Source: Lateolabrax maculatus
Taxonomy: Eukaryota; Chordata; Actinopteri; Acropomatiformes; Lateolabracidae
Assembly: GCA_031216445.1 (NCBI GenBank)
Contig: CM062202.1
Location: 21,685,001 to 21,749,000 of the forward strand
DNA: 64,000 nt
Reading direction: 5' to 3'
Below the pieces are notes generated by a model. It worked only from the letters and a program-made list of their open reading frames with translations. It was not told the DNA's origin and did not search any database. Below, one piece after another: positions 1-13,100 of this stretch. How positions within the stretch are numbered: position 1 is the stretch's first letter; each line of letters starts with the position of its first letter. Position numbers and translations under genes: made by a program.

Positions 1-459
1 GTGTTTTGCGAGCATCTGGTCGTCTGGTTGAGAAGAAGTGTGAGGGAGGAGTATGTCCCGTTTTGCCAAAATCTCTGAGCCGCTGTTGAACACAGGACAT
101 CTGGATCAGGGAGGAACACTGTGTATGTGCTATGAGTGTGTGTGTGTGTGTGTGTGAACGAGAGGGAGAGTGCCAAAGATATCAATCAGACTCACATCTG
201 GCAAGCACAAAACACAGCTGGACACACATGAGTTCATGCAGCCTTAGCAAAGATTATGTAGTGACACACATACGAATACAGAATTCCATTAATATTAACT
301 TTGCAACACTTTCAATACAAGCTAATAAACTGATATTTCTGACACACTGATATTAACAACATTAATGACAACTGCCCCAATCTACTAACAGTTGAAATAC
401 CAACTTAACAGTCTGGAGCAAAATGTTAAATTTTTTTCTCCCACAGTTTATTAGTCTGT

Positions 460-740
460 GCGCGTAGGCGAATTTCTCTCGCTCAATTCATCCCTGTTAA
501 ACCCATTTCCTCGCATTCACATCGCCAGACATATCGCGTCAGGCCCACTGTTGCCTGCGTCGTTGCATCTTTCGGTCAAGAGCAGAGCAAAGAGCAGACC
601 TGGGAGTGTAAATGCCAGTGAAGAAGAAGAATAGGGAGGACCGGAGGAAGGAAGCGGCGATGAGGCGAGGTCAGCTCGGGTGAGGGGACTTGAAAGTCTA
701 CGACGTAACATCATATGGTCGTAAGTCGTCTCTCCTGCCA
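460..740. promoter_or_regulatory. CpG-enriched stretch, possible alternative promoter or first exon
   Basis: By eye this stretch carries about twenty CpG dinucleotides in under 300 bp, far more than the flanking intronic DNA. A plausible splice donor (GG followed by GTGAGG) lies near 679. This would fit a 5' non-coding exon of numbl with its promoter, but no transcription evidence is available and the call is tentative. Confidence 0.2.
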
Positions 741-2428
741 TCTCCTCGGCAACAATACATTCCAGATGGCTGCTAGCTCAAACACTGGATGGGGAACAAC
801 TATGTGTTTTTTGGCACCAGGCCTCTTGTTTGTGTAGTCTACACTAAAGTGCTGAATAGTTTTGCGTGGGTTTATGACGAGAGCGGGACTTCATCTGTGC
901 CGTTGATTTATAGATTTATTTTGATGTTTTCCATCCTCGCCCGCCTGGCAGCCCACCCCCTCTGTCTGCCTCTTGTCTTTTTTTCCCTCATGCAGATGGT
1001 TCTTGTTGTGCGGGGTGAGGTCACAGCTATGTAAGGCCTTTACATGTTGCATGCTGGGTAATGTCTCCACCCTAATGTGTCTCTCCATCAAAGAGCGTTT
1101 ACTACCAGATTTCTGTTCATTTCACACCGTGCCGCTCAGCACGAGACGGACTATGGACCTGTTTTCTTCACTTGTGTTTTCACTGCATTCGTGCTTACGT
1201 CATGTTCTCATGTTCTCTTGTCCTCCCGCCATTATATACATGGACCTTATGTCAACCGTACAAACGAAAGAAACACTTTTAAAACACTATCCTAGTATAT
1301 TAGGAGTATATTACTTATATATATTTTTGTTAGTATTCAAACCCATTTCTGGCTGCACCATCACATCAGATGGACACTCTACCTTCAACATATTTCAGAA
1401 TCTTTGGAAACTTTGACGTTGCCAGTGGAGTTAAAGGTATTAGTTGCAGACTCACTGGTGCCTGTGTGGCCGAGTTAATAACCTCATTAGCATAACTGTT
1501 TAACTCTAAATGGAAACACGCATCCTTGAAATGTAATCTTACAGTGGAAGAATGCAATAATTTTGTCTTGACCTTTCTTGAACGGCCAGTATTTACAATT
1601 CTTTATTTAATCTAAAACATTTAAATGCTTGACCTCTCTTATCACTTTACATCATAGTACAAAGAAAAATGTGTGCATTTAAAATAAGTTTGGATATTAA
1701 TCTCAGTGTCACCCTGCGGTACTGATAAATGTGTTATATCTCTTGTGAATATGTCAAAGTCTGTAAACTAAAGTGGGTAAATATAATGTTGGAAATTAGA
1801 TTTTTGATGTAAATGGTTCGTCGTTCTCTTAGGAAGTGGATTTTTACTCTGCAATATCACTAGTTTGTTTGTCTGTCTCTCAGTCTCTTTCTGATCTCAT
1901 CCTTCTGGTCTTTTGGCATGTCAAAACGCCAAACCCCCACACATTTCCATTTAATTATAACTGGTTGACTGATGGATGATCAACGGGATAACTGCGTGTG
2001 TTACAGCACTCATTTTGTCACTTCATTTCTTCAATCCTCCACCCCTTCCAGTCATTTTTCACTTGTCCCAGTAGTTGATGTCATTTTCGTTCGTGTCTTC
2101 CCCCTGTGGCATGGCATCAGATGCCCGTCCTGTCAACTCACTCCTCCTCCTCCTCTCGTCCTGTCGCAAACCATATGAGGGCAGTTACAGGGCAACCTGT
2201 ATACCCAGACCAGCACTTCCTTTCCCCCACCCTGCCCCCTATAACTCCCCCCTCCACCTCCCTTGTGGGGTATTACGCAGTAGCTTTTACCCATGCACAC
2301 ACACGTTCACACCTGCTGCACCAGCGCTGGTGCGTACCAGGTGCCAGTCAGTGCGCTTTGCAGAGAAATGGCTGGCACAGGCCTCGACGAGTGTGTGTGC
2401 GTCGAGCTGGAGAAGGCCTTGTGTGTGT

Positions 2429-2433
<5 letters not shown>

Positions 2434-2479
<46 letters not shown>
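2434..2479 (+). repeat. (GT)n microsatellite
   Basis: About 45 nt of uninterrupted GT, followed by further imperfect GT to 2490. Confidence 0.97.
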
Positions 2480-2481
<2 letters not shown>

Positions 2482-2583
2482 TGTGTGTGCCTGTGCTTGG
2501 CAGAGGACGCATGTCTCACACGCCAGAAATGAGTAATGCTGCTCGAGCTGTTGCATTTGAATTCTCTGCATTAGACATACGCC

Positions 2584-2602
2584 TGAGTGAGTGAGTGAGT
2601 GA

Positions 2603-2646
<44 letters not shown>
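2584..2646 (+). repeat. (GAGT)n then (GT)n compound microsatellite
   Basis: Six GAGT units run directly into about 38 nt of GT. Confidence 0.97.
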
Positions 2647-2651
<5 letters not shown>

Positions 2652-4032
2652 ACACGAACAGGAATGCCTAATTGCACACGCTTCCGGCACACCAGCCTTT
2701 GGCACCCATTACCAGTAACACAGCAGGGATTATGAGAAGTGATATGTCTCTCTCTATATATATTTCTGTGTGACTCTGACCTGTGCACGGCAGAGCAAAG
2801 AGAAGACGTCTTCCCTTCAGTACACAGGTCACTACTTACAAATGGACATTGCACGTCTTCAGTGTAATATTTGTGCGCTTTCACACCCTGCCAGGATGGC
2901 GATTAATGGGGCAACCAGACGGTAAGAACATAATACAAGTACACTTTTTAGTCATTCATTATCAACCCAAGAGATATGGCTAAGAATGAAGGCAGAGAGG
3001 GACAAAGAGAAACATTTCTCATGTCCCTCCACAGTTGTTATTTTATTTCTTAGCGCTTTGCTCTTGATTGTGCTGCATGTGCAAGAAGTGGAATTGAAGG
3101 TGTCTGGTGCGTCATGTAGAGGGACAAATAAGAGACTTGGTTTGGGTACAGTGGACTCTAACAGGAGGAAGAGGGATAGTAAAGTCAAATTCAAAACTTT
3201 TGACGTAAAATAACAGAGGAGCTGGTGGTGCAGTTAATTCAGTGCTGATAAAGGCATAAACACACACACACACACAAAGAGGGATTTTTACTGTGCTTCA
3301 GATCTTCTGTTTAGGGGGGATGTGACTGTGGAGGAGTGAAAACAGTAATTATCATTTTTAAGCAGGTCATGTTTTGATGGCGTCATGTTTCATTATGCTG
3401 GGAAATTAGCATCGCTAAGCAGGCCGGCGGGCTGAATGGTCTAATTAAGCAGCGTGGAGGGGATTGTGTGTGTGTGTTCAGAGAGGTATTGGAGAGTGCG
3501 CGTGCGTGTGGTGATCGGTATTCGCTCAGCGCTCTTGATGTTTCTGGGAGAAAAGCGCGCCCCATGCTTTGTGTTCATTAGCGTTACAGTTCTACCTGTG
3601 TGATTCGTACACTCTGTCTGTGAATGGAGAATGAATGGAGCGTGGTGGCAGGAAGCGTTTGTGACGCTTATGTACTGGCTGCCTTGTTAGGGATGATTAC
3701 TGCATAATGAGCTTGAGCTAATCAATGATATCCATCCCACTTCACTCATAATCCTGTATGAAACACAGGACTAGAGTTTCCGTACTGTAGTGGCATTTCT
3801 TCTAAAATACAGTTTGGCACTGTTCCATGTAATTAGTTTTTAATGAGCCTTGCTGTTAAATTGAGAGTACATGAAGGCTGTTTATATTGTTTGTTTTCGT
3901 GGTGTGTTTTACAGGGAGTCAGTTGACTGTGATGACACTTTGTTCTCCGTTTCGAACGGGTAGGCTGCACTTCGCGACTAAACCCACGTCCCTTTCTGTG
4001 TCCACAGTACCAGGGAGCACGTGACCCCGGAG

Positions 4033-4158
4033 ATGAACAAGCTTCGTCAGAGCCTGAGGAGGAAGAAGCCCACCTACGTGCCAGAGGCCAGCAGGCCGCA
4101 TCAGTGGCAGGCTGACGAGGAGGCTGTACGAAAGGGCAAATGTAACTTCCCTGTTCGG
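4033..4158 (+). CDS. numbl: numbl coding exon 1
   Basis: 42 codons encoding the basic N-terminus and the start of the PTB domain, ending CNFPVR. The acceptor is before 4008 and the donor GTAAGT begins at 4159, phase 0. The ATG at 4033 is the conserved MNKLRQS start and places the aPKC-type serine at residue 7. The frame stays open upstream to the exon edge (T-R-E-H-V-T-P-E), so an upstream coding exon could extend the protein, as in mammalian NUMBL. Confidence 0.93.
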
Positions 4159-7100
4159 GTAAGTATCCGAAACAGGTTATATATATACAATACTATTTGT
4201 TTTTTTCCCTTGAGGGAATATTTTCCTAGAAAGTCACAACATGTGTCTGACATTATCATGATAAACACTATAATGTTGCATTATTAGAAATTGTCAGTAT
4301 TGAAAAAGAACCATAAAATAACATTCTGTTAATGAAAAGGTATGTATATATTTATATAGGCATGACTGAACAAAACAGTAAAAATGTCAAGGGTCATGAA
4401 TGTATGTTGCGTTGACGAGTAATCTCCCATTTTAGATGAGGAGTAACTTCACCCTGTGTAGTATGGTAGTAACATGAACCTTATCTAAATAAATCAGAGG
4501 CCACGCAAAAGGGCAGTTGAAGGTTTTCTGGGTTGAGGCTTAGACCACAGTACATTTATCGCAACTCATGCCAGAGCATCCAGTTTAAGGACACTCAAAC
4601 TAACAGGTGCACTGGAATATACCCCAAATTGGCATGGATTACATAAATTGGTGTATTTTTGCTATTTATATACTCGTGTCAGATAAATGAAAATATTTTT
4701 ATAAAAGCTCTCTCTTAGCTCTCATATGCAATGAGTGCAAATAAGAGGCATTATTGTTGCCCCGATGTACTGATAACCAGCCTCAGTCTGAGTGGGTTCC
4801 ATGTGCCTTTCGCTGAGAGCCTATATGATTTGCTGAGGAGCCGGAGAGACGGTGACAGTAAAAGATGGGGGACAGAAAGGGAGGAATTACATCGAGTTAT
4901 AGATTAAGGAGACCACAGGAAAGGACAGGGTGAGGGATGAGAGCACACACGGGGGACGGAGGGACATTGTGTGATATAAATTGAGAGAGAGATATAGAAC
5001 TGAAATAGAGGGGTGAAAAGAGAGAAAGGCTGCAGACTGAATGGAGAAACCAGAAGCAAAAGAAAAATACGAGGCTAATGGAAAATGGTCCTGATGGTAA
5101 TGCTCCACGGAGTTTACTATGAGATGGGCAGTGAAGTGGTGCTTGGAGCTTTACAGCGAGGGATGGTAGCACTAAAAAAACCTCTCAGCCTCTTTTTTTG
5201 TAGCTTTTTCTTTCCTTCCGTGTTCCCCTGTTTTCTTTCTCACATCTCTGCCTTCTCTCCGTTTTCACTCCAAATGTATTTATGAGTCATTCACTATTAA
5301 TGCCCCTTACAGAGCTGCCGAACTGTAGCCGAGGAGAGAAAGCAACGTTCTATATATATATATATATATATTGAGAGAATTGTTGACTTTTAGAAAAGCA
5401 GAGAGTTTGGGGGGAAGAATATACTATTGGAAAGTTTACCAAGTGAATCAAACGGACACAAAACCGTCACGTGTCCTCAGTAGATCTTGAGATACAACGG
5501 AGATGTAGATTAGATGACTGCAGTGTATTACAGGCAAAACTTCACCTAAGAAACCGTCAGTGATTGAGTTGATAAGTCTTATTTAGCCACGTTCCTCTGA
5601 GAAATTATAAGTATAACAATGTGGTGAATTTTCTATTTGAAACCATCAGTCTTCACCTCTATCAGCTGTCACCAAGTCGCTCATGTCAAACTGATAGAGA
5701 TCAAATGAAATAGGCTTTTTTCCTGAACAGCTTCTCTGCAAAAACCCTCCACCACCTTATTAAAATGCGGGGCTCTGACTACACAGCTAGATGCTAACAG
5801 CTAAGCATGCACTCTGAGCTGAAAGGGAGGCCTCCTTCTCGGGATGTTGAACATTTCCCAGCTATTACAGTTGTGATTCGTGCAGCCTGTCACACGAAAA
5901 CAACCTCTCGTGTTGATTTCCTCATAAGCTCATTAATTCCGGTTTGTTTGTTACCCCCCTGCATGCGAGGGTTGGAGAAAACTATCTGTTTGTGTTCTGC
6001 AAGCTCAAAAACAGGCAATTTTTCTATCATATCATGCGGTTTACAACAAGTATTTTAGTTCAGGGACCAATCCCCCCCTAAACTCAGAGCTCTCCTTAAA
6101 GCTCTAAAATCTTGTCTTCCTTTCCTCACCACTTGGCTCCTGCCTAGAGCAGAGCTGAGGGGAGCTTTAATTGTGTCCCTGTGGGCTCTCCTTACACCAC
6201 AGAACACTGGAGAGACAACAAAAGGGGATGTGAGGCTATAAATTATTACAGTCCTCCTCTATCTCTATCTCTCCTGTCCTTATTATCAGTAACATGTGGC
6301 TGTAAATCCAATCTGGGTGCTTATTAGTTACTTCCCTGTGACTTTTAGAAATACTGTTGGGAACTAATGAGGCTTTGCTTGCTGTTATGTCACTTTGTCT
6401 CTTGCTTTTGTTTTGACAGAGTTTTCAGTTCTGCTCGGTCTGCTTTATTGGCATGAGGGTTAGATGAAGAGTATCGCTAAAACATGAAAGTACAGTGAAA
6501 TAAAAAAACTGCATAGCAATCAACATGTGTTTGGTTTTGGCTATGAATACTTCTGCTCTGTTTTCTCCGCAGTACCTGGGGTTGGTCGAGGTGGAGGAGT
6601 CGCGAGGGATGCATGTATGCGAGGAGGCAGTGAAGAAGCTAAAAGTTGTAAGTAACCCGCACACACTTGCACACACACCCCCCCCCCCCCCCTCGCTACT
6701 GCAGCACTGGGGGTTCACTTTGTTGTATAGACGCAGTTACAAACACTAACCCCGAGCATCGACAAACTTCACTGGAGCTCATTACAGGCCCGGCTGCACC
6801 AGGCTCATGCAGCAAAGTATCGACCTACAAACACACACGCGTTCAATACTTTCTGCAGCTGCCTCTCTCGTCTTGTTATTTTCTCCTCTTTAACACTTTC
6901 ATCTCCCTCATTGCCCTTGTCCTTGCTGGGTCTTGTTCCACACGTCTGTCTGTCTGTCTGTCTGCTCGTCGGTCTTTCTATCTGTCTGATCCCCCTTCAC
7001 CCCAGGAGAGCAGAAAATGAGATCAGGGCGAACAAAAACACATGTAAGCGCACACTGACCCACACAAGTCCGCTCCCCTGGGAAGCTGGATTCGGACAGG

Positions 7101-10100
7101 GAGCGTGTGAACAGAGTGACACAGACCGGCCAGTGTCAGACAGACGCACAACCTCGGCAGGGAAGACAACAGGAGTCTGTGTCACTTTCTGCACAGTCTT
7201 CACATCTGGAAGGAGCTCGGCTTGTGCTTTTTTTTTTTTTTTTGTTTTCTTTTGATGCAACAGGAATTAAACTGCACAACAGCACATTTTCTTTATTCAG
7301 TCAAAACTCGTCCTAAACCCGATTCCCAAGTAGTAATATAACTCTTTATCTAACAAAAGGCACCATTTTGTCAGAATATCTGCCGAATCACAGTCCGTTT
7401 AATGCATACAGGAGAAATGTTTCATGCGTTCACTCTTGTCTCCTCCTCCTCTCGCCACCATTTCCTTTCATCTGCTTAGCTCTTTTGATTCTCCCTCCTG
7501 GATCAACTCTATTTCTCTCCCTCTTCCATCAGCATCTTTCTTTACCAGCGTTCCCACCTCCCTGCAGTTTATTCTCATGCTGAAAACGTTCTTTTTCTTT
7601 TGATTCCCCGCTCCATCTTCTCATGCAGCTTTCCTCTCCTTCTCCACTCTTTTCCTTCCATCACTCTCAGTCTCTTCACTTCTATTCTCCCTCCCTCAGT
7701 CTTCCTCTGAATGGGATTATGCAAAAATTGAAGCTCCTTGTTGCTTCGCAGTAGGTTTCAAAGCCATTTCCTGCAGTGCTCTGGCTTTCTCTTTCCCTTT
7801 CTTACACACACACACACAAAGTCATGTGCAGAGTCCTGCTCATGCACAGCCGCACACACGCTTCCACACTCACATGGAGTTGTTGCTTTTTTAGCCTGTG
7901 TATTTTTAGCCCGGCCCATGCTGAGTGTGTTATTAGCTCTGGTTGGTGCCCTCCTCTGGAGAAATGATTCTTAGTGCCAGCTGGCACAGTTTTTACCTCT
8001 GCCCGCCTCTCCGCTCATAACCCACCAACTACCTCATCTGCTGTAAGGATGTAATGATCACTTTACATAACCATGAGTTGTAGTAAAATGGGCTTTACAT
8101 GCTAGTAGCTTGCTGATCCCACCTCTGCAAGAATAAAGGAACATCTGGTGAAATGTGCCAATAATTGAAATACATTTATTGTGCAACCACTTGACTCGTA
8201 AGTTATAAATAATTTACTCTACTCTTACTACTTTTCTGTTTTTCCAGAGTGGGAAAAAGACAGTCAAGGCAGTATTATGGGTTTCAGCGGATGGACTCCG
8301 GGTGGTGGATGACAAAACTAAGGTAAGAAAACACATTTTCTTTTCTGTGTCTGTGTGTTGCCGCCCTCTCCTTGTTTCATCGTCTGTCTTCCCTTTACCT
8401 CATCACTCACGATGCAACAAGGACAAAGAGGGGAAGCATGTGTCTTACAGCCATGTACAATACGCACCTCGCAGGTGATTTATCTATGTGTTCATTCTCA
8501 GCCTCCGACCACAACCAGAGAAAAAAAAAAAACAAAACAAAAACAAAAAAAACAGTTGGCAGGTCAAAAGAAGACAGAAATGTCTCAAGCCCTCTGGTGC
8601 TCTGACTTGTTGTCTCCTTAATTTGATGACGCCACCTTAAGGCTTACAACAGAAGGACCCACCGTACATCTACAGTCTTGATTCTCCCAGGCTGTCAAGG
8701 GCTGTATGTGTGTGTGTGTGTGTGTGTGTGTGCGCAGTTTCAGAGTGACTTATGGTTTCTTGCTGAATGTGCTTAGTTTGGGAGGGAAGATCAAGTAAAC
8801 AGAGACACACACACACATGCAGTTGAGGAGTGTTGGGTGGCTGGGGAGGCCTCCTGCAGAGTGAGTGCAGCTCGCTGTGGCTTTATTGAAAGCAGAGCAG
8901 CAGAGAATAGAGGAGAGAGTGAGCCCGATGGAGAAGCCTCATTCTCTTTCTTTCCTTTACTCTTATGTTTACAAGCCACACATATAACCTCACCTCTCCC
9001 AGTCCCTCTCCTCATCTCTCCCTCCACTTTAATCTACCTTCTGCCGTTCCTTCAGCGATGTATCTCAGCTAAATATATTATTAAAGCATGGTAGTCCATA
9101 TTTTTCTCAATGTCAAGAATCCCAAAACCAACAATGATTTGATCCTTCTAACAAGTATTGTCTGTGTAGCCAAAGCCTGATATATCTTCTCCCTCTGTGC
9201 CACAGAGCTCCATTGTTGTCCAAACTATTAAAAACACATCAATGAACCACACTGTTGCACTGGGTGAAAAATGTTCCTTCATTCCCATGAACACACACAC
9301 TGTAGTTTGTTTTGACTCAATCTCACATACACCACCCGGCTGCCTGAAATACTCACCAGTGCACCGATGTGTTAATCCGCAGGTGAAAATGGTCCCCAAC
9401 AAACGCAATGTTTCTTCTTGTCTGAGTTTGAAAAGACGGAGGGCCCTGATACTGTCACGTGCATTTTAAACAAAAATGGAAATATTACAATCATTTTTAA
9501 TGAATTTCCAGCCACTGTTTTCAAGTAACTTAACTTAATGTACAAAGTAGCAAAGACACAGAAATTCATGACTGGGTTAAAATGAGTTGACTTTAAAAGT
9601 CAGCTAATGTTGCCGTGTTTTTGCTGTCAAAACATACATACTTTATACAGTATGTGCTTTTTAAAGTGCATGTGTTTTGGACACACTTTGGCCCTTTCTG
9701 TGAAAACAGAAGCACAATTCATGTACTGATGCATTTTCCACTTCACGCAAGTCTAGCGTCTGGTATATTCAAGAAATGTCATCAATGTTTTACAGTGTCC
9801 TCCTCCTTTCTTTCAGTGCCTCTTCATCACCTTTTATCATCAGTTCAACCTCCGCCTATGAATCAGCGAGCACGCCTAATAACACCCCCACAACCATTTT
9901 TCGAACGTGTTCCCATAGTCAGTGAATGTACTGTATATGTGTGTGTGTGCGTGTGTGTGTGTGTGTGTGCATTGTCTGACACAGCTCCACATGACCTTCA
10001 TAATGCATCAATAGAAAGAAACAGTAAAGTCTTTTTTTGTGCTCAAGACGGAGAGACTTCTCTCCAAAGATGAGACACTCTTTCAGTATTCTTCCTTTCA

Positions 10101-13100
10101 GTGATGTGTGGACATGATCTTGATGAGTCACCTCTACCCACAAACACAGCACACACAATCATGGATCTCAGAAAAACACACCAATACGTACAGTATTATG
10201 GTGTTTCCAGTAACACAGAGCAACTTAGCACACACACATATTGCTCTCTGCTCAGCCTTTCACCTTGGTACCAGCATCCCCCTTCATTCACTAAATGGCC
10301 CACAATGAATGGACTGTTATTCTTATTCCACCTCTTCCTCCTTCTTTTCTCCTTCTTTCCCCTCTTCGTCATCCCTCTTCGTCTCTCCTCATCCTCACCT
10401 CACTTTGTTTTTAGCGACGCTGGAGTAGAGGAAGGAAGTGAGTGGATGAGTGTGTGAACCCTCTTTTCTCTTCTTCCTCCCCTTTCTTCTCCCTCTCGCC
10501 TCTTGTTTTCCTTCTCTTTCTGTTTTTGGTGAGTCAAAGAGGGTGAGCCGGGGGCCCCTTAATGTACACAGAGAAAGAGAAGGGCCCCTTTTAGTTTCCT
10601 ATAGTGACTATAGACACAGAAGACGGGCTGAATAACCCTTTTATAGAAGGAAGGGCAAGTGGTGGAAACATCTCAAAGATGAAAAGAGGGTTCAGTGTCC
10701 GTTTCTATCATCAGTGGATGTGTAAATAGATTGGAGTGAGAGGGGTTTCATGGGGTTAACTGAGGTTGAAAGCAGTGTGTCGAGTATTGGATCAGTCTAC
10801 AAGCTGGTGTGCTCAGTACTAGAGCTATATTTCCTGTCTGTCATCGCTAAGTTAAGCTGCTGCTAGAAATAACAAAACCATGTCAGGTGTGATTTGATGC
10901 AATCTACCTGCTGGTTTCAGTGACTTGATTGTATTGTGTGAGCTGTCAAACCGGATTCTCTCTGACCTCTCTTGTCTCTTTTTTTCTCTGTTTCTCTCTC
11001 AGGACCTCATTGTGGACCAGACCATAGAGAAGGTTTCGTTCTGTGCTCCTGATCGTAACTATGACAAGGCCTTCTCCTACATCTGCAGAGATGGTACTAC
11101 CAGACGGTGGATGTGCCACTGCTTCATGGCTCTCAAAGACTCGGTGAGGGGACGATTAACCTTCCATCTACCCCTCAGGGATTTTATCTATTTAGAGAGT
11201 CAAAGTCCAGACGTCTCTTCCTCTGCTCCACTAGCTTCTGTAACTCAATGCATTATCTCATTCAGCATTTCTTTTGTCTGTCTTTCTGAAAAAAAAAAAC
11301 TAAAATGTGTTCCAGAACGAAAAATATAATTTGACGTTGCACCTACGCTTACATTTTTTAAACCTTTTTCCAAGTGCCAAATGAGAATTTCAGTGTCTTG
11401 GCTTGGATACTTCTTAAAGCTTACCAATTTTCTTTCAATTTAATATGATTATGAAGTGTATACTTTTAGGTTCTAGACTGTATTGTACTCTACTGTTGTA
11501 TTTTTTTGTAGCTGTTGCGGGGTGTTGTTAGGGTGATTTCTAACCTCTGGTGTTTTCATTTGACCGACCTTGGAACGAGGGGGTTGTAATTCGCAATGGC
11601 CGCAGCAAAACTATTACCGTCATGGTGCATTGTGGTTTCAACCCCATGGTGGTTTCATCATCTTAAACTGTGAGTTGGATTATTAATGTGCACGGAAGAG
11701 AGCGCAGCACAGACCTGCAGGATTAGGAGAAGGGATTAGACAGAAGCCTGTGGAGTTATCTGCCCATCTCTGACTGTCTCTATTTCCACCACACTCTCCA
11801 TATCTCCGTCTGTTCTTCTGAAACTGAACTGTCTCTCTTGTAGCAGGAGTGATGAGAAAAGGTGGTGGGAAAGTTAGAAAAGGCAGGGTGGAATTAGTTG
11901 TGTTCAGTGCCGCGGAGCATGAACTCATGTTGACGCTTGACAATGGAAGAGATCTGAGGTTGATGATTGCACCCTAATCTAATCTTCACTGTGAAGGCTC
12001 TATTTTTTGTGAATGTATTTACTTGATTTGAAGGTTGAACATCAATCATATAAACATTAAAACTGTCTGCAGAAAAAAAAAAAACATGACAATGAAGACT
12101 GTGCAAGCCCTAATTCTAAATCAGTCTGAAATTGATAATTCCAGGTTAAGTGTAGATATGACCTTTAAACTGTGTGTTATATTCACTGTTTTTGCTCCAC
12201 CAGGGGGAGAGACTGAGCCATGCAGTTGGCTGTGCCTTTGCCGCCTGTCTGGAGAGGAAGCAGCGCAGGGAGAAGGAGTGCGGCGTGACGGCTTCCTTCG
12301 ACGCCAGTCGCACCTCATTTGTGCGCGAGGGCTCCTTCCGCGCCAACTCTTCCTGCAGCCAGCAGGGCAGCAGCAGCGAGCGGGATGACAAACTGCAGGA
12401 CAAGAAGAAAGGTAGGAGGAAATTTGTGCAAAACGTGTCGTACAGTTGGAAATTTGTTGGTCCCTAAAAGTTTGAAAGTCAGGCACATATTCATAGAAGG
12501 TCAGAGCAAGAAGGCACTTAACAGTAGAACATCGACAGATTATGTACGGCGGGAGTAGGTCTTGAACAGAAATAACCATGCACTCACTTCCTCCTCCAGA
12601 GCAACCTTCTGTCATCCCAGCCCTTCCACCTGGCGCTGCCTCCCCACCCGAGGGTGCGGCGTCCCCCATGGAGCGGCCAGAACCTGGCGGGCCACACGCC
12701 ATCCCTCGCCGCCACGCTCCCATCGAGCAGCTGGTGCGTCAAGGCTCGTTCCGGGGATTCCCGGCCCTCAGCCAGAAGAACTCTCCCTTCAAGAGGCAGC
12801 TGTCGCTCCGCCTCAACGACCTGCCATCCACACTGCAACGCAAGACCGACTTCCAGGCCAAGAACCCTGGTGAGTTGAGGAGTTCTTGAAGTTAGACTGA
12901 CAAGTGCTGATGAAGAGACCTGTTTGACCTTCTGACCCTAGTAACTTCTGTTTACTAGGGTCAGAAGGTCAACAGGTTTCTTCATCAACATTTGAACTCC
13001 CGAGCTTTTACTGCCGTTACTTAGGTTCAACTGGTTTTTATATTTGCAGTATGTCAAAGAGCTGTTGCTAGGGACTGTATAAGAATGTTTATGTCGGAGT

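Larger units (their letters stand above)
1..4007 (+). other. Upstream region or 5' intron of numbl, no coding exon recognised
   Basis: No coding exon is recognised here. The interval ends in a clear splice acceptor just before 4008, so at least its 3' part is intron 5' to the first coding exon of numbl, and any non-coding first exons would lie here or upstream of the window. It holds a relatively CpG-rich stretch (about 460-740), two long GT-type microsatellites near 2434 and 2607, and a homeodomain-motif-rich stretch around 3365-3760. Open frames on either strand are short, and those around 2290-2880 are translations of GT/CA repeats. Confidence 0.6.

Noticed and set aside
2287..2884. Minus- and plus-strand frames rich in Thr-His or Val-Cys
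   Set aside because: They are translations of GT/CA microsatellites; the same applies to similar frames throughout the window.
12121..12723. 200-codon minus-strand open frame opposite numbl exons 5 and 6
   Set aside because: It is antisense to two real exons and crosses their intron. It has no family resemblance and is a shadow of GC-rich coding sequence.
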